A stretch of 42,180 bases of DNA from Candidatus Segatella intestinihominis (GTDB taxonomy: Bacteria > Bacteroidota > Bacteroidia > Bacteroidales > Bacteroidaceae): NCBI GenBank assembly GCA_900548535.1, contig URLG01000020.1, positions 1 to 42,180 of the forward strand, in the 5' to 3' direction. The notes below the pieces were generated by a model that worked only from the letters and a program-made list of their open reading frames with translations, ran no database searches and was not told the origin of the DNA. The position numbers and the translations under genes were made by a program. The first letter of the stretch is position 1. Every line of letters begins with the position of its first letter. This document shows positions 1 to 8,261 of this stretch, in pieces.

Positions 1-795
1 TTTGTTGCTCAGGTACTTATAAATAAAGTTAAATCAAAGTGTTGCGGAATTAAGGATTCTGTGTTTTATACTCGAAGCCAAGCTGCTACGAAAGCCCAAG
101 ATTATAAGATGGCTAAAACCTTTAGTGATTCTGCATGTTGTTACTTGCAAGAAATGTACAGGACAGCATCGAAAGCCAAGGTTTCCTATTATTCTTCTTT
201 TTTGAAGAAAGAAAGTGAAAGGGCAAAAATGCAAGGAAAGGCAGAAGTGCAGCGATGGGTATTTGGATTGACCGTACTTTTATGCTTGATAATTATTTTG
301 TTTGTCTTGTATGCTTATTGGTCGTATCGAAAACTGTCATTAGCTCGCATAGCTCATGAACAGGAAATATTCACCCAAAAGCAGCAAATGATGGAGAAAT
401 TACACCAAGAAGAACTCTCGCATAGGGATGTGCAATTGTCTGTAATGCGTACCTATTTACTAAAGAAGATAGAGGTTGTGGAAAAATTAAATTCGAGTGT
501 TCCGAATGAGAGTAAGCATATTGTGCTTTCCGATAATGATTGGACAGAGTTAGAAGTCTTCTTAGATAGTGTAGAGGATTTGTTTGTGTCTAGACTAAAG
601 AAAGAGCATCCTAATTTGTCCAATGCTGACGTGCGATTAATGATGCTGTTGCGTTTAAAGTTATCGCAAAAGACTTTAGCATCTATCTATTGTGTGAGCG
701 AGAAAGCTATCAAGCAAAAGTTGTTCTTGTATAAGGATAAGGTAGGCATTAAAAATGAGCATTTTTCGCTTCGTAATTATATAGAAAACTTCTAG
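1..795 (+). CDS. Membrane-tethered HTH transcriptional regulator (3' part)
   Basis: The reading frame is open to the first base of the window, so the gene is cut at its 5' end; 264 residues are visible. The first ~80 look like the tail of a helical, TPR-like sensor region. One strong hydrophobic segment (WVFGLTVLLCLIIILFVLYAYW) follows, then a charged coiled coil rich in Q, E and K, then a C-terminal helix-turn-helix-like domain (around LSQKTLASIYCVSEKAIKQK). This matches the Bacteroidota TPR-TM-coiled coil-HTH regulators and has the same layout as the gene at 26366-28093. Such proteins are thought to sense in the periplasm and bind DNA in the cytoplasm. Its place ahead of the peptide cluster suggests that it controls that cluster; this is inference. 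The GTG at base 61 is an internal codon, not a start. Confidence 0.75.
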   Translation, partial: FVAQVLINKVKSKCCGIKDSVFYTRSQAATKAQDYKMAKTFSDSACCYLQEMYRTASKAKVSYYSSFLKKESERAKMQGKAEVQRWVFGLTVLLCLIIILFVLYAYWSYRKLSLARIAHEQEIFTQKQQMMEKLHQEELSHRDVQLSVMRTYLLKKIEVVEKLNSSVPNESKHIVLSDNDWTELEVFLDSVEDLFVSRLKKEHPNLSNADVRLMMLLRLKLSQKTLASIYCVSEKAIKQKLFLYKDKVGIKNEHFSLRNYIENF

Positions 796-911
796 AAATA
801 GGGGCTATATAGTGCTTTTTAGACCTTTTAAATCTAGAGAGGCAGTTATAAGTACTTGTTTCTTAGGATTATATGTAATTTGTGCAATGGCATAGAAATA
901 GACCTGTTTTG

Positions 912-943
912 TTTGGATGAAGTCAAAAAACTATGTAATTTTG
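912..943 (+). promoter_or_regulatory. Bacteroidota-type promoter for the DUF3244 gene
   Basis: A TTTG -33 element (912-915) lies 20 bases before TAATTTTG (936-943), a match to the -7 consensus TAnnTTTG. The box ends 35 bases before the ATG at 979. It is the best promoter in this cluster and may also feed the precursor peptide and the genes after it. Confidence 0.65.
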
Positions 944-978
944 CAGCCGAGATTCAATAACATCTAAAAGGTAAGATT

Positions 979-1353
979 ATGAAGAAGGTAAAAATGTATA
1001 TTTCGTTTCTGCTGTTTCTGCTATTTGCTTCTATTCAAGTGAAAGCAGGAGATGCTCCTAAAGCGCAAGATATTCCTATGTATAAAAAAGTGCCACATTT
1101 GGGGACACGAACAGCAGAACCTAGCGTAACAGCAAGTTTAGAGCAAAATCAGCTTACAGTTAATGTTGGTTGTTATATGGGCATTGTAAAAGTCTATGTC
1201 TATGGAAACAATGGAAACCTCATGGCTAGTTCTTCTGTCGCTATAGAAGGTAATGGATTGTGCACTTTAGATTTGTCCGCATTAGAGAATGGATCTTATA
1301 ATGTAACTGTAGAACTAGAAAACATGATTTATTGGGGCATGTTTGACATATAG
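979..1353 (+). CDS. Small secreted DUF3244-family protein
   Basis: 124 residues. The N-terminus has two lysines and a hydrophobic run ending near VKA|GDA, a normal Sec signal peptide, so the product should reach the periplasm or surface. The rest alternates short beta-strand-like stretches (LTVNVGCYMGIVKVYVYGN, then GSYNVTVELEN), the pattern of DUF3244, a small immunoglobulin-like fold common in Bacteroidota and without a settled function. Length fits the family. It is the first gene after the regulator and lies 139 bases ahead of the precursor peptide on the same strand. A role as chaperone, immunity or adhesion partner of the peptide is possible, but nothing in the sequence proves one. Confidence 0.7.
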   Translation: MKKVKMYISFLLFLLFASIQVKAGDAPKAQDIPMYKKVPHLGTRTAEPSVTASLEQNQLTVNVGCYMGIVKVYVYGNNGNLMASSSVAIEGNGLCTLDLSALENGSYNVTVELENMIYWGMFDI

Positions 1354-1374
1354 GGTAGATTCTTATAATTGATA

Positions 1375-1397
1375 ATAATTTTGTCGACTAAAATTAT
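1375..1397 (+). promoter_or_regulatory. Hairpin containing a possible -7 box ahead of the precursor gene
   Basis: ATAATTTT (1375-1382) and AAAATTAT (1390-1397) form a perfect 8-bp stem with a 7-base loop. The left arm also contains TAATTTTG (1376-1383), which fits TAnnTTTG, but there is no TTG at the usual 19-20 base spacing. It may be a weak promoter for the peptide gene, a weak terminator of the DUF3244 gene, or both. Confidence 0.3.
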
Positions 1398-1492
1398 ATA
1401 TCCAGACACAACTGGCAAAAAGCGCATACATTCCCAAAAGCGTTAAAAACTGGGTGGTTAATGAATTGTTGAACGTCTAAATTATTTAAATT

Positions 1493-1636
1493 ATGAAGAC
1501 AAATGAAGTTGAAGGTAAGCTTGATGTTATGGAACTGATGGCTGTTAAAGGTGGTACAAACTCAGAGTTTGAATGCAATGGTGGTAACAGTGGTGTTCAT
1601 TGTAATTCTGGCGCAGTTACAGACAAACAGCAATAA
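1493..1636 (+). CDS. Double-glycine-leader RiPP/bacteriocin precursor peptide
   Basis: A 47-residue ORF from an ATG at 1493. Residues 1-21 are a classic double-glycine leader: LDVMELMAVKGG puts Leu at -12, Glu at -8, Leu at -7, Val at -4 and Gly-Gly at -2/-1, the pattern read by C39 peptidases. The predicted core (residues 22-47, about 26 residues) contains CNGGNSGVHC, two cysteines nine residues apart in a Gly/Asn/Ser-rich stretch, and ends in DKQQ. The gene sits just before a radical SAM maturase and a C39 ABC exporter, the expected order for GG-Bacteroidales natural-product clusters. A second GG inside the core is an alternative cleavage point, but it lacks leader-like context. The chemical product is unknown; a radical SAM crosslink or epimerisation is the leading guess. 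Confidence 0.8.
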   Translation: MKTNEVEGKLDVMELMAVKGGTNSEFECNGGNSGVHCNSGAVTDKQQ

Positions 1637-1640
1637 CAGC

Positions 1641-1706
1641 TTAAGTAAGTCAGTTTTTTTTAGAAATGTAAGTGTGTCACATAAATTGCGTGACGCACTT
1701 ACTTAA
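1641..1706 (+). promoter_or_regulatory. Competing RNA hairpins between precursor and maturase genes
   Basis: GTAAGTGTGTCAC (1668-1680) pairs with GTGACGCACTTAC (1690-1702): 13 pairs including one G-T wobble, with a 9-base loop. TTAAGTAAGT (1641-1650) is perfectly complementary to ACTTACTTAA (1697-1706), so the two structures compete for the same 3' arm. A run of eight T (1654-1661) lies between the left arms. Both structures end within two bases of the ATG at 1708. They could terminate or process the message after the peptide gene, or mask the maturase start, giving much precursor and little maturase. This is inference from sequence only. Confidence 0.5.
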
Positions 1707-1707
1707 A

Positions 1708-3219
1708 ATGTTTTTTGTCATGTTGCAGAATGAAACTTATGTGTTAAATCCTGACTATCACTTTAAAAGTGATGGAGATAGAATCGTTATTTATTCTAAA
1801 AAGCAAGTTTCTCGATTTAGTTCTTCTGATTGGGTCAGCTTTGTACACCCTGTACAGGCTCAAATCTTAAATGTTTTTTCAAGAAAAAGAACTATAGGTG
1901 ATCAATGTAATTTACTTGCCTATAAATATGGATATTCTAAGGAACAAATTTTTAAGTTGCTTTCTTCTTATATAGAGAATGATAAGGTAATATATACAAT
2001 TTATGGCAGTGATAAAATATGTTTTCCAAAAAATATTTTGATAGCATTAGATAAAGTGGAAGAGATTTTTGTAGAAAATCCAAGCAATATTGTTCATGTT
2101 GATAACCTAGATATTAACTTAAAGCAAGACAGAATGCATATTGCCCCACAAAGTATTTTGCTGATGTTGACTAATAAGTGTGTTACAAAATGTAAGTATT
2201 GCTATGCCGATAAGGATACTAAAAATATCCCTATGAGCACAGATGAACTATTGCATTTGATAGATGATGCCAAACGCTTAAAAATGTCTTATATAGATGT
2301 AATTGGAGGCGAGGTCTTTTGTCGTAAGGATTGGGATATAATACTCAAAAAGATTGTAGACAATGGGCTTATGCCAAATTTTATATCCACAAAAATGCCT
2401 ATTGATGAAGAAAGTATCATAAAGCTAAAAAAAACTGGGTATAATAACGTCATCCAAATATCTTTAGATTCTTTGGACGAGCAAGTTTTACATTATTTGA
2501 TAGATTGTAAAGTTGGTTATGTAAGCAAAATGAAGCAGACCATCATGAACTTGGCTGCATATGGATTTAAAGTGCAATTTGATACTATTTTGACAAGGTT
2601 GAATGCCAACCGAAAAAGTCTTGAACAGTTATTCCTTTTCATTAGCGAAGTTTCGAATATAGAATATTGGGAAATAAGAATACCTGAGGTTTCTATATAT
2701 ACTCCAGAGACTTATAAGGAGATAAAGGCGAGTAAAGGTCAATTGCTTGATTGTGTAAAATATATTAATCAAAAGTTAAAACCTAAGGCATGGTTCAATC
2801 TTTTTTGTAGCGATAATTGTTTAGAAGAGCATTTAGGAGAAGGAAAGGACAGTGACAAACATTTTTATGGAGGAAATTGCGTTATGTTAAAGACGTTGGC
2901 TTTTATTTTGCCAGATGGTAAAGTCAGTGCATGTGAACAACTATATTGGCATCCTCAATTTATCATTGGAGACTTGAAAAAGCAAACTATAGAGGAAATT
3001 TGGAATTCTCCAAAGGCATGGGAATTGTTTAATTTAAGCCAAAAGGTATTTCGCAAAGAAAGTGTTTGCTCGCATTGTAAAATTTTTGATTTTTGTAATT
3101 TAGAGAATCATCGTAGATGTTTCGTCAAGGTAATTAAGGCTTTTGGAAAAGATAAATGGGATTATCCAGATCCACGTTGTCAATATGCTCCAAAAGTAAC
3201 ATCTGATTTGGTATATTAA
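1708..3219 (+). CDS. Radical SAM/SPASM peptide maturase
   Basis: 503 residues from the ATG at 1708; the next ATG at 1720 is equally possible. The in-frame GTG at 1672 is rejected because it lies in the left arm of a hairpin. The first ~100 residues look like an RRE/PqqD-like recognition region that would bind the peptide leader. The radical SAM motif is CVTKCKYC (cysteines at about 158, 162 and 165), which binds the 4Fe-4S cluster that cleaves S-adenosylmethionine. The C-terminal third is a SPASM domain with many cysteines (GGNCVMLK, SACEQLYW, CSHCKIFDFC, DPRC) for auxiliary clusters. Length and layout fit the GG-Bacteroidales peptide maturases. The expected substrate is the 47-residue precursor upstream. 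The bond it forms cannot be told from sequence. The gene is AT-rich compared with the housekeeping genes of the window. Confidence 0.85.
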   Translation: MFFVMLQNETYVLNPDYHFKSDGDRIVIYSKKQVSRFSSSDWVSFVHPVQAQILNVFSRKRTIGDQCNLLAYKYGYSKEQIFKLLSSYIENDKVIYTIYGSDKICFPKNILIALDKVEEIFVENPSNIVHVDNLDINLKQDRMHIAPQSILLMLTNKCVTKCKYCYADKDTKNIPMSTDELLHLIDDAKRLKMSYIDVIGGEVFCRKDWDIILKKIVDNGLMPNFISTKMPIDEESIIKLKKTGYNNVIQISLDSLDEQVLHYLIDCKVGYVSKMKQTIMNLAAYGFKVQFDTILTRLNANRKSLEQLFLFISEVSNIEYWEIRIPEVSIYTPETYKEIKASKGQLLDCVKYINQKLKPKAWFNLFCSDNCLEEHLGEGKDSDKHFYGGNCVMLKTLAFILPDGKVSACEQLYWHPQFIIGDLKKQTIEEIWNSPKAWELFNLSQKVFRKESVCSHCKIFDFCNLENHRRCFVKVIKAFGKDKWDYPDPRCQYAPKVTSDLVY

Positions 3220-3232
3220 AAATATTTTGGGA

Positions 3233-5539
3233 ATGAATTTGCAAAAGATTATAATAATTATAGTGAATTTATGGTTGTGTGTATGCCATATTTCTGCTCA
3301 GCAACTTAAAGGTAAAGTTATTAGTGATGATGGAAGTGCAATTTCCTATGCTAATGTCTTCTTGTTGGCTCGACAAGATTCCTCTTTCATTAGAGGTACG
3401 ATAAGTAATGAGGACGGGCTTTTTTTGTTGCCTTCTTATACTCATGGTGATATTGTTAAGATTTCTGCTGTAGGCTATTCTGTTGGTTATTTCGCATGCA
3501 AAGGTGACTCTTTGGGTATCCTGATTTTAAAGGATGATACGAAACAACTTAATGAGGTTGTAGTAAAAGGTCACCGCAATTATGTGAAGACAACTAACAT
3601 GGGATTAACTGTGTCTATGATGGATAATCCGCTTGCAAAATTAGGCACGGCCTTAGAGGCAATCAAGCAAATGCCTTTAATAGATGCGGTTGGGAATAAC
3701 ATTTCTGTATTGGGAAAAGGTACACCTGTATTTTATATAGATAATAGAAAGGTGAGAGACAATAATGAATTATCTCAATTATCTTCACTAAACATAGAGA
3801 AGGTAGAGATAATAACAAACCCTGGGGCAAAATATGAGGCAGATGTGAAATCTGTCATAGTTATACATACAAAGAAAAAAGAACTAGGTTGGGCTGGTAT
3901 TGCAAGAGTTTCGGGTGTTTTTTCGGAAGTGCCTCATTGTATCACAAATTTGGATTTATCATATAATAATGGTAAAGGATTAGGCTTTTATGTAAATGGA
4001 GACTATGAAGGAGATGGTTTTAAGCAACAAGGTTACGTGTTGGAGCAGTTTAACGACAATTTATATGAGACAAAAACAGATGGAAAATTTAAACGCAGTT
4101 CTCAGAATTTTAAATTGTCGTTAGGTTCAAGTTATGACTTTGGTGACAATTCTGTTGGTGTTCGATATGAATTCCGTAGGACTCCAAGTGATAAATACAA
4201 TACTCGTAATTTAATAGAAACAAATATAACTTCGGTTTTGCAAGATCTTAGCTCTACAAGTGAAGTATTGCGTCAAAGTTCACGACATAGTTTGAATTCT
4301 TTTGCTGTGTTTAAATTTGGTAAGATGAAAAATTATGAAATTTCTTCAGATGTTGATTATGTCTATAACTTATCTTCCAATTCTTCTGAAGTAGAAGAAA
4401 TAGAAAATTCATATAAAAATAACATAGCTACAGCAAATAAAGCAAAAAATAATATAGTTGCGGCAAAAGCTGATTTAAGTGCCCGTTGGAAATATATGAA
4501 TTTAAATCTTGGCGGTCAATATTCTTTTACAAGAACTCAACAATCGTTTGTCGCAAATGTCACGGAAGCTAAAAAAATATTTGAAGATTCTTCTGATGAG
4601 GAAAGACAGCATTTGGCTGCAGGTTACATTGCTGCTAATTGGAAAATAGGCAAAAAGTGGAGCTCTAGAACAGAATTACGTGTGGAATATACTGATTTCA
4701 CATACTTGGAGAATGGGAAAATAGTGCCGGAACAGACTAAAGGATTTACGGATTGGCTTCCTTATGTAAGTATCAATTACCAAGACGGAGTTTATGGATT
4801 TGGTTTATCTTATAATACTGCGGTTGTCCGTCCTAGTTATAGTATGTTAGCCAATTCATATACATATAGTTCTCATACATTATGGTTTATGGGAAACCCC
4901 TTGTTGAAATCTGAGTTGGATAGAAATTTGGAACTGAGTTTTAATTATCATCAAACAAGTTTAGCATTCACTTACGTACATTGTATGAGGGAATTAGCTT
5001 CTGCCTATTTCTATTTAGCGGATAAGCAGATGAATATCTATAAAGTAATAAACCTGCCAAGTTATAATTATTTGCAAATAACTCTAGGACAAAGATTCAA
5101 TATTGGTAATTGGCATCCGTCCTTATATGGACTCTTAAAAGTACAAAACTTGAAATATGGTGAACCAAAGAATTCGTATGATACACCTCGCTTCCGTATT
5201 ATTATGCGTAACCGCTTTGATTTGCCTTGGAAAATATATGGGTATTTTGATGGAATGTGGATAGGTAGAGGAAATTCTTCAACCGATTACACCAAGAATC
5301 GAGTTATGCTTGATATGGGATTGAATAAGAGTATTGGTAGTTGGGCATTTACTATATTTTGGAATGATTGTTTTAAGTTGTGGCGTCAAGCAAATTTGGT
5401 TGAAACCAATGGGGTATCATATTATCAAAATTTGAAGGGGGCATCTCACAATGTATTTGTTAGTGCTACTTATACTCTTAATAAAAAGAAGAACTATAAA
5501 GGAAAAGGTTCGGCACAAAGTGAGGTAAATCGTTTGTAG
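3233..5539 (+). CDS. Outer-membrane beta-barrel protein with carboxypeptidase-like plug domain
   Basis: 768 residues from the ATG at 3233; the TTG two codons upstream is less likely. The signal peptide is a long hydrophobic run ending HISA|QQ. Residues ~22-115 form a CarboxypepD_reg-like domain (LKGKVISDDGSAISYANVFL), followed by a small plug-like region (NEVVVKGHRNY) and a ~550-residue barrel of the OMP_b-brl_3 type. It resembles TonB-linked receptors but is shorter than SusC proteins and its plug is reduced. It lies 13 bases after the maturase and 4 bases before the exporter, so all three are probably one operon. Possible roles are outer-membrane exit, receptor or self-protection for the peptide. 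No TolC gene is present in the window. Confidence 0.8.
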   Translation: MNLQKIIIIIVNLWLCVCHISAQQLKGKVISDDGSAISYANVFLLARQDSSFIRGTISNEDGLFLLPSYTHGDIVKISAVGYSVGYFACKGDSLGILILKDDTKQLNEVVVKGHRNYVKTTNMGLTVSMMDNPLAKLGTALEAIKQMPLIDAVGNNISVLGKGTPVFYIDNRKVRDNNELSQLSSLNIEKVEIITNPGAKYEADVKSVIVIHTKKKELGWAGIARVSGVFSEVPHCITNLDLSYNNGKGLGFYVNGDYEGDGFKQQGYVLEQFNDNLYETKTDGKFKRSSQNFKLSLGSSYDFGDNSVGVRYEFRRTPSDKYNTRNLIETNITSVLQDLSSTSEVLRQSSRHSLNSFAVFKFGKMKNYEISSDVDYVYNLSSNSSEVEEIENSYKNNIATANKAKNNIVAAKADLSARWKYMNLNLGGQYSFTRTQQSFVANVTEAKKIFEDSSDEERQHLAAGYIAANWKIGKKWSSRTELRVEYTDFTYLENGKIVPEQTKGFTDWLPYVSINYQDGVYGFGLSYNTAVVRPSYSMLANSYTYSSHTLWFMGNPLLKSELDRNLELSFNYHQTSLAFTYVHCMRELASAYFYLADKQMNIYKVINLPSYNYLQITLGQRFNIGNWHPSLYGLLKVQNLKYGEPKNSYDTPRFRIIMRNRFDLPWKIYGYFDGMWIGRGNSSTDYTKNRVMLDMGLNKSIGSWAFTIFWNDCFKLWRQANLVETNGVSYYQNLKGASHNVFVSATYTLNKKKNYKGKGSAQSEVNRL

Positions 5540-5543
5540 AACA

Positions 5544-7751
5544 ATGGATATAACACATTTTATATGTTTTCGTCAATATGATTCCATGCAATGTGGCATA
5601 ACTTGTTTGCAGATGGTATGTAAATATTTCGGCAGGGAATATTCTTTAGATTCTCTGTCGAAACTTTGCTTTGCCTCAACAGAAGGTGTGTCTTTGTTAG
5701 GAATCAATGAGGCTGCTAATATTCTTGGTTTGCATACAACATGTGCTAGGGGTGCAACTATGATGTTAGGTGAAGTCCCTTTGCCTTGTATCCTTCATTG
5801 GAACCAGAATCATTTTGTTGTCTTATATAAGATAAAGAAAGGAAAGAAGTTCTATGTTGCTGACCCTGGAAAGGGATTGGTGACTTACAATCTTGAAGAA
5901 TTCAAAAAGCATTGGATAAGCACAAGCTCCAATGGAGAAGACAAGGGCATCGCTATGTTCTTGGAAACTACCCCTACTTTCTTTACTTATAAGGTGGAGG
6001 GCGAAGAGAACATCAAAGAAAAGAGGTCTTTCCGATTTCTCTTTGGATATGTGAAAAAATACCGCAAGTACTTTGGGCAAATCGTCTTGGGATTGGTCGT
6101 AGGAAGTGTTTTGCAGCTTGTCTTGCCTTTCCTTACTCAATCTATCGTGGATGTGGGTATCAAGAATCAAAACATCGACTTTGTTTGGCTTATCTTGTTG
6201 GGGCAGTTGATGCTAACAATTAGCCGAACTGCTATTGACTTTATCCGTAGATGGTTGTTGCTGCATATATCCTTGCGTATCAACATCTCATTGGTGAGCG
6301 ACTTTTTCATCAAGCTTTTGAAACTGCCGATGTCTTTCTTTGATACGAAACTTATGGGCGACTTAATGCAGAGAATGAGCGACCATAGTCGTGTGAACAA
6401 CTTCCTTACCCAGCAAACGCTCAACATCACTTTTGCCATGCTCACCTTCATCGTGTTCTCGGTGGTACTGTTCTTCTACAATAAGTTGGTGTTTGCCATC
6501 TTCTTGTTGGGAAGCATCCTCTATGGTGCATGGATGACCTTGTTCTTGAAGCGGAGGAAGGTGCTTGACTATGAGTTGTTCGAGCAGCAAGCCATCAACA
6601 ATAACAAAACTTATGAGTTTATCACCTCTATGCAGGAAATCAAGTTGCAGGATTGTGAACAACGCAGAAGATGGGAATGGGAGGACACACAAGCTGACTT
6701 GTTCGGTGTGCAGATGAAGTCGCTCAAACTCCAACAGACGCAGGAGGCAGGAAGTATCTTCATTAACGAGGTAAAGAACATCATCATCACGGTGGTGGCT
6801 GCCACCGCTGTGATTCATGGGCAAATGACACTCGGTATGATGCTTGCCGTGCAATACATCATCGGACAGCTCAACTCGCCTGTGGAGCAACTGATGAACT
6901 TCTTCTATTCTCTGCAAGATGTGAAGATTAGCTTGGAGCGAATCAACGAGATTCACCAGATGGATGATGAGAATGGAAAGGAAGGCTTGCTAACTTCTAT
7001 TGAAGATAAGAATGAGGGCATTGACATCAAGAACATCATGTTCAAGTACGACCCACATGCTTTGCGCAAAACCATAGACGATGTGAGCATTCGCGTTCCG
7101 CAAGGTAAGGTAACAGCCATCGTTGGTGCATCTGGCAGTGGAAAGACCACCCTCATCCGTTTGATGCTTGGTTATTATCCTGTCTTGGAGGGAAAAATCA
7201 ACATTGGAAATACTGACATCAACAAACTCAACAAAAAGTGGTGGCGCAGACAATGTGGTGTTGTCATGCAGGATGGTGTTATCTTCTCGGAGAGTATCGC
7301 TAGAAATATTGCTGTTGATGATGGCGATATAGATAAGGAACGGTTGTTGAAAGCTGCCGAGATAGCTTGCATCAAGGATTACGTGATGGCTTTGCCTCTG
7401 AAGTTCAACACTAAGATTGGGCGTGATGGCGTGGGACTGAGCCAAGGACAGAAACAGCGTATCTTGATAGCAAGGGCGGTGTATAAGAATCCCGACTACA
7501 TCTTCCTTGACGAGGCGACCAACTCGCTGGATGCCAACAATGAGAGAAGCATCGTGGAGAACTTGGATAAGTTCTACAAGGGCAAGACTGTTGTGATTGT
7601 GGCTCATCGCCTAAGCACGGTGAAGAATGCCGACCAAATCGTGGTCATCGACCATGGTAAGGTGGTAGAGGTAGGCAACCATGAGTCTTTGACCGCCAAG
7701 CGAGGGGCATACTATAATCTTGTGAAGAATCAGTTGGAATTGGGAAACTAA
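5544..7751 (+). CDS. Peptidase-containing ABC exporter (C39 bacteriocin-processing type)
   Basis: 735 residues. The N-terminal C39 cysteine peptidase domain shows Q11, catalytic C17 in QCGITCL, H90 in QNHFVVL and D107 in ADPG, so the catalytic set is complete. The transmembrane domain covers roughly residues 165-460. The ATPase domain has Walker A GASGSGKTT from residue 528, the signature LSQGQ at 632 and Walker B IFLDEA from 653. The protein should cut the precursor after Gly-Gly and export the core across the inner membrane. It starts 4 bases after the barrel gene and ends 12 bases before the adaptor gene. GC content rises along the gene, from AT-rich at the 5' end to near 50% in parts of the 3' half, which suggests a recombination mosaic. 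Confidence 0.93.
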   Translation: MDITHFICFRQYDSMQCGITCLQMVCKYFGREYSLDSLSKLCFASTEGVSLLGINEAANILGLHTTCARGATMMLGEVPLPCILHWNQNHFVVLYKIKKGKKFYVADPGKGLVTYNLEEFKKHWISTSSNGEDKGIAMFLETTPTFFTYKVEGEENIKEKRSFRFLFGYVKKYRKYFGQIVLGLVVGSVLQLVLPFLTQSIVDVGIKNQNIDFVWLILLGQLMLTISRTAIDFIRRWLLLHISLRINISLVSDFFIKLLKLPMSFFDTKLMGDLMQRMSDHSRVNNFLTQQTLNITFAMLTFIVFSVVLFFYNKLVFAIFLLGSILYGAWMTLFLKRRKVLDYELFEQQAINNNKTYEFITSMQEIKLQDCEQRRRWEWEDTQADLFGVQMKSLKLQQTQEAGSIFINEVKNIIITVVAATAVIHGQMTLGMMLAVQYIIGQLNSPVEQLMNFFYSLQDVKISLERINEIHQMDDENGKEGLLTSIEDKNEGIDIKNIMFKYDPHALRKTIDDVSIRVPQGKVTAIVGASGSGKTTLIRLMLGYYPVLEGKINIGNTDINKLNKKWWRRQCGVVMQDGVIFSESIARNIAVDDGDIDKERLLKAAEIACIKDYVMALPLKFNTKIGRDGVGLSQGQKQRILIARAVYKNPDYIFLDEATNSLDANNERSIVENLDKFYKGKTVVIVAHRLSTVKNADQIVVIDHGKVVEVGNHESLTAKRGAYYNLVKNQLELGN

Positions 7752-7763
7752 AATGCTTTTGAT

Positions 7764-8240
7764 ATGGAACAGAAAGAAAGAGAATCAGATAATATCGAGT
7801 TGAGAAGCGAGAAGGTGAGGAACGTGATAGGCAAGGTTCCTCCTCGCCTCGTAAGTTTGGGGACAGTTATCATTACGATCATAGTCCTCGCCCTCGCAAT
7901 TGCTTTCTACAAGATACCTTATCCTATATCTATAGAGGCTAATGGTGAGGTCATCAATCAAGAAACAGTGCAAGTGTTTGTGTCATACAAGTATTTGTAT
8001 CTTTTCGATGAGTCAAGGTCGGCTCATGTATCTTTCGAGGGCAACGACGATGCTTCTTATAACTGCAACATCATAAGCCATAACGGCAAACTCATACATA
8101 GGGAAGATGGCAATTATTTTATGGCTGTAGCCACAATGTGCACACAGAAGCAAAATGTCCCTGTGTTGCAAAAATACATGAAAGTTGATGTCAGAATCAT
8201 CGTCAGCAACAAAACGTTATGGCAGCAGGTGTTCGGATAA
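7764..8240 (+). CDS. Short HlyD-like membrane adaptor
   Basis: 158 residues: ~27 cytoplasmic residues, one membrane helix (LVSLGTVIITIIVLALAIAFY), then a periplasmic part starting IPYPISIEANGEV, the typical entry to the HlyD/membrane-fusion beta-barrel/lipoyl region. Normal HlyD exporter adaptors are about 400 residues with a long coiled-coil hairpin that reaches TolC; here there is no room for the hairpin and the protein ends after about 110 periplasmic residues. The stop codon is clean and overlaps a terminator, so it may be a genuine short form or an old truncation. It lies 12 bases after the ABC gene, so co-function with it is likely. Confidence 0.7.
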   Translation: MEQKERESDNIELRSEKVRNVIGKVPPRLVSLGTVIITIIVLALAIAFYKIPYPISIEANGEVINQETVQVFVSYKYLYLFDESRSAHVSFEGNDDASYNCNIISHNGKLIHREDGNYFMAVATMCTQKQNVPVLQKYMKVDVRIIVSNKTLWQQVFG

Positions 8241-8256
8241 GCTATATCCGAACACC
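8228..8256. terminator. Bidirectional hairpin closing the peptide operon
   Basis: GGTGTTCGGATA (8228-8239) and TATCCGAACACC (8245-8256) are perfect complements, a 12-bp stem with a 5-base loop. It overlaps the stop of the adaptor gene and lies 5 bases from the stop of the convergent Abi gene. There is no T tract, so it may act by stabilising 3' ends as well as by termination. Confidence 0.65.
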
Positions 8257-8261
8257 GCCTA

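Noticed and set aside
1672..1707. GTG start that would lengthen the radical SAM maturase by 12 residues
   Set aside because: The codon lies in the left arm of a strong hairpin and the added residues do not look like a protein N-terminus; ATG at 1708 or 1720 is better.
4654..4661. AAAGTGGA in the barrel gene, and another in susC at 33817-33824
   Set aside because: Both lie in coding sequence, are not near a -7 box at the right distance, and are expected by chance in a window of this size.
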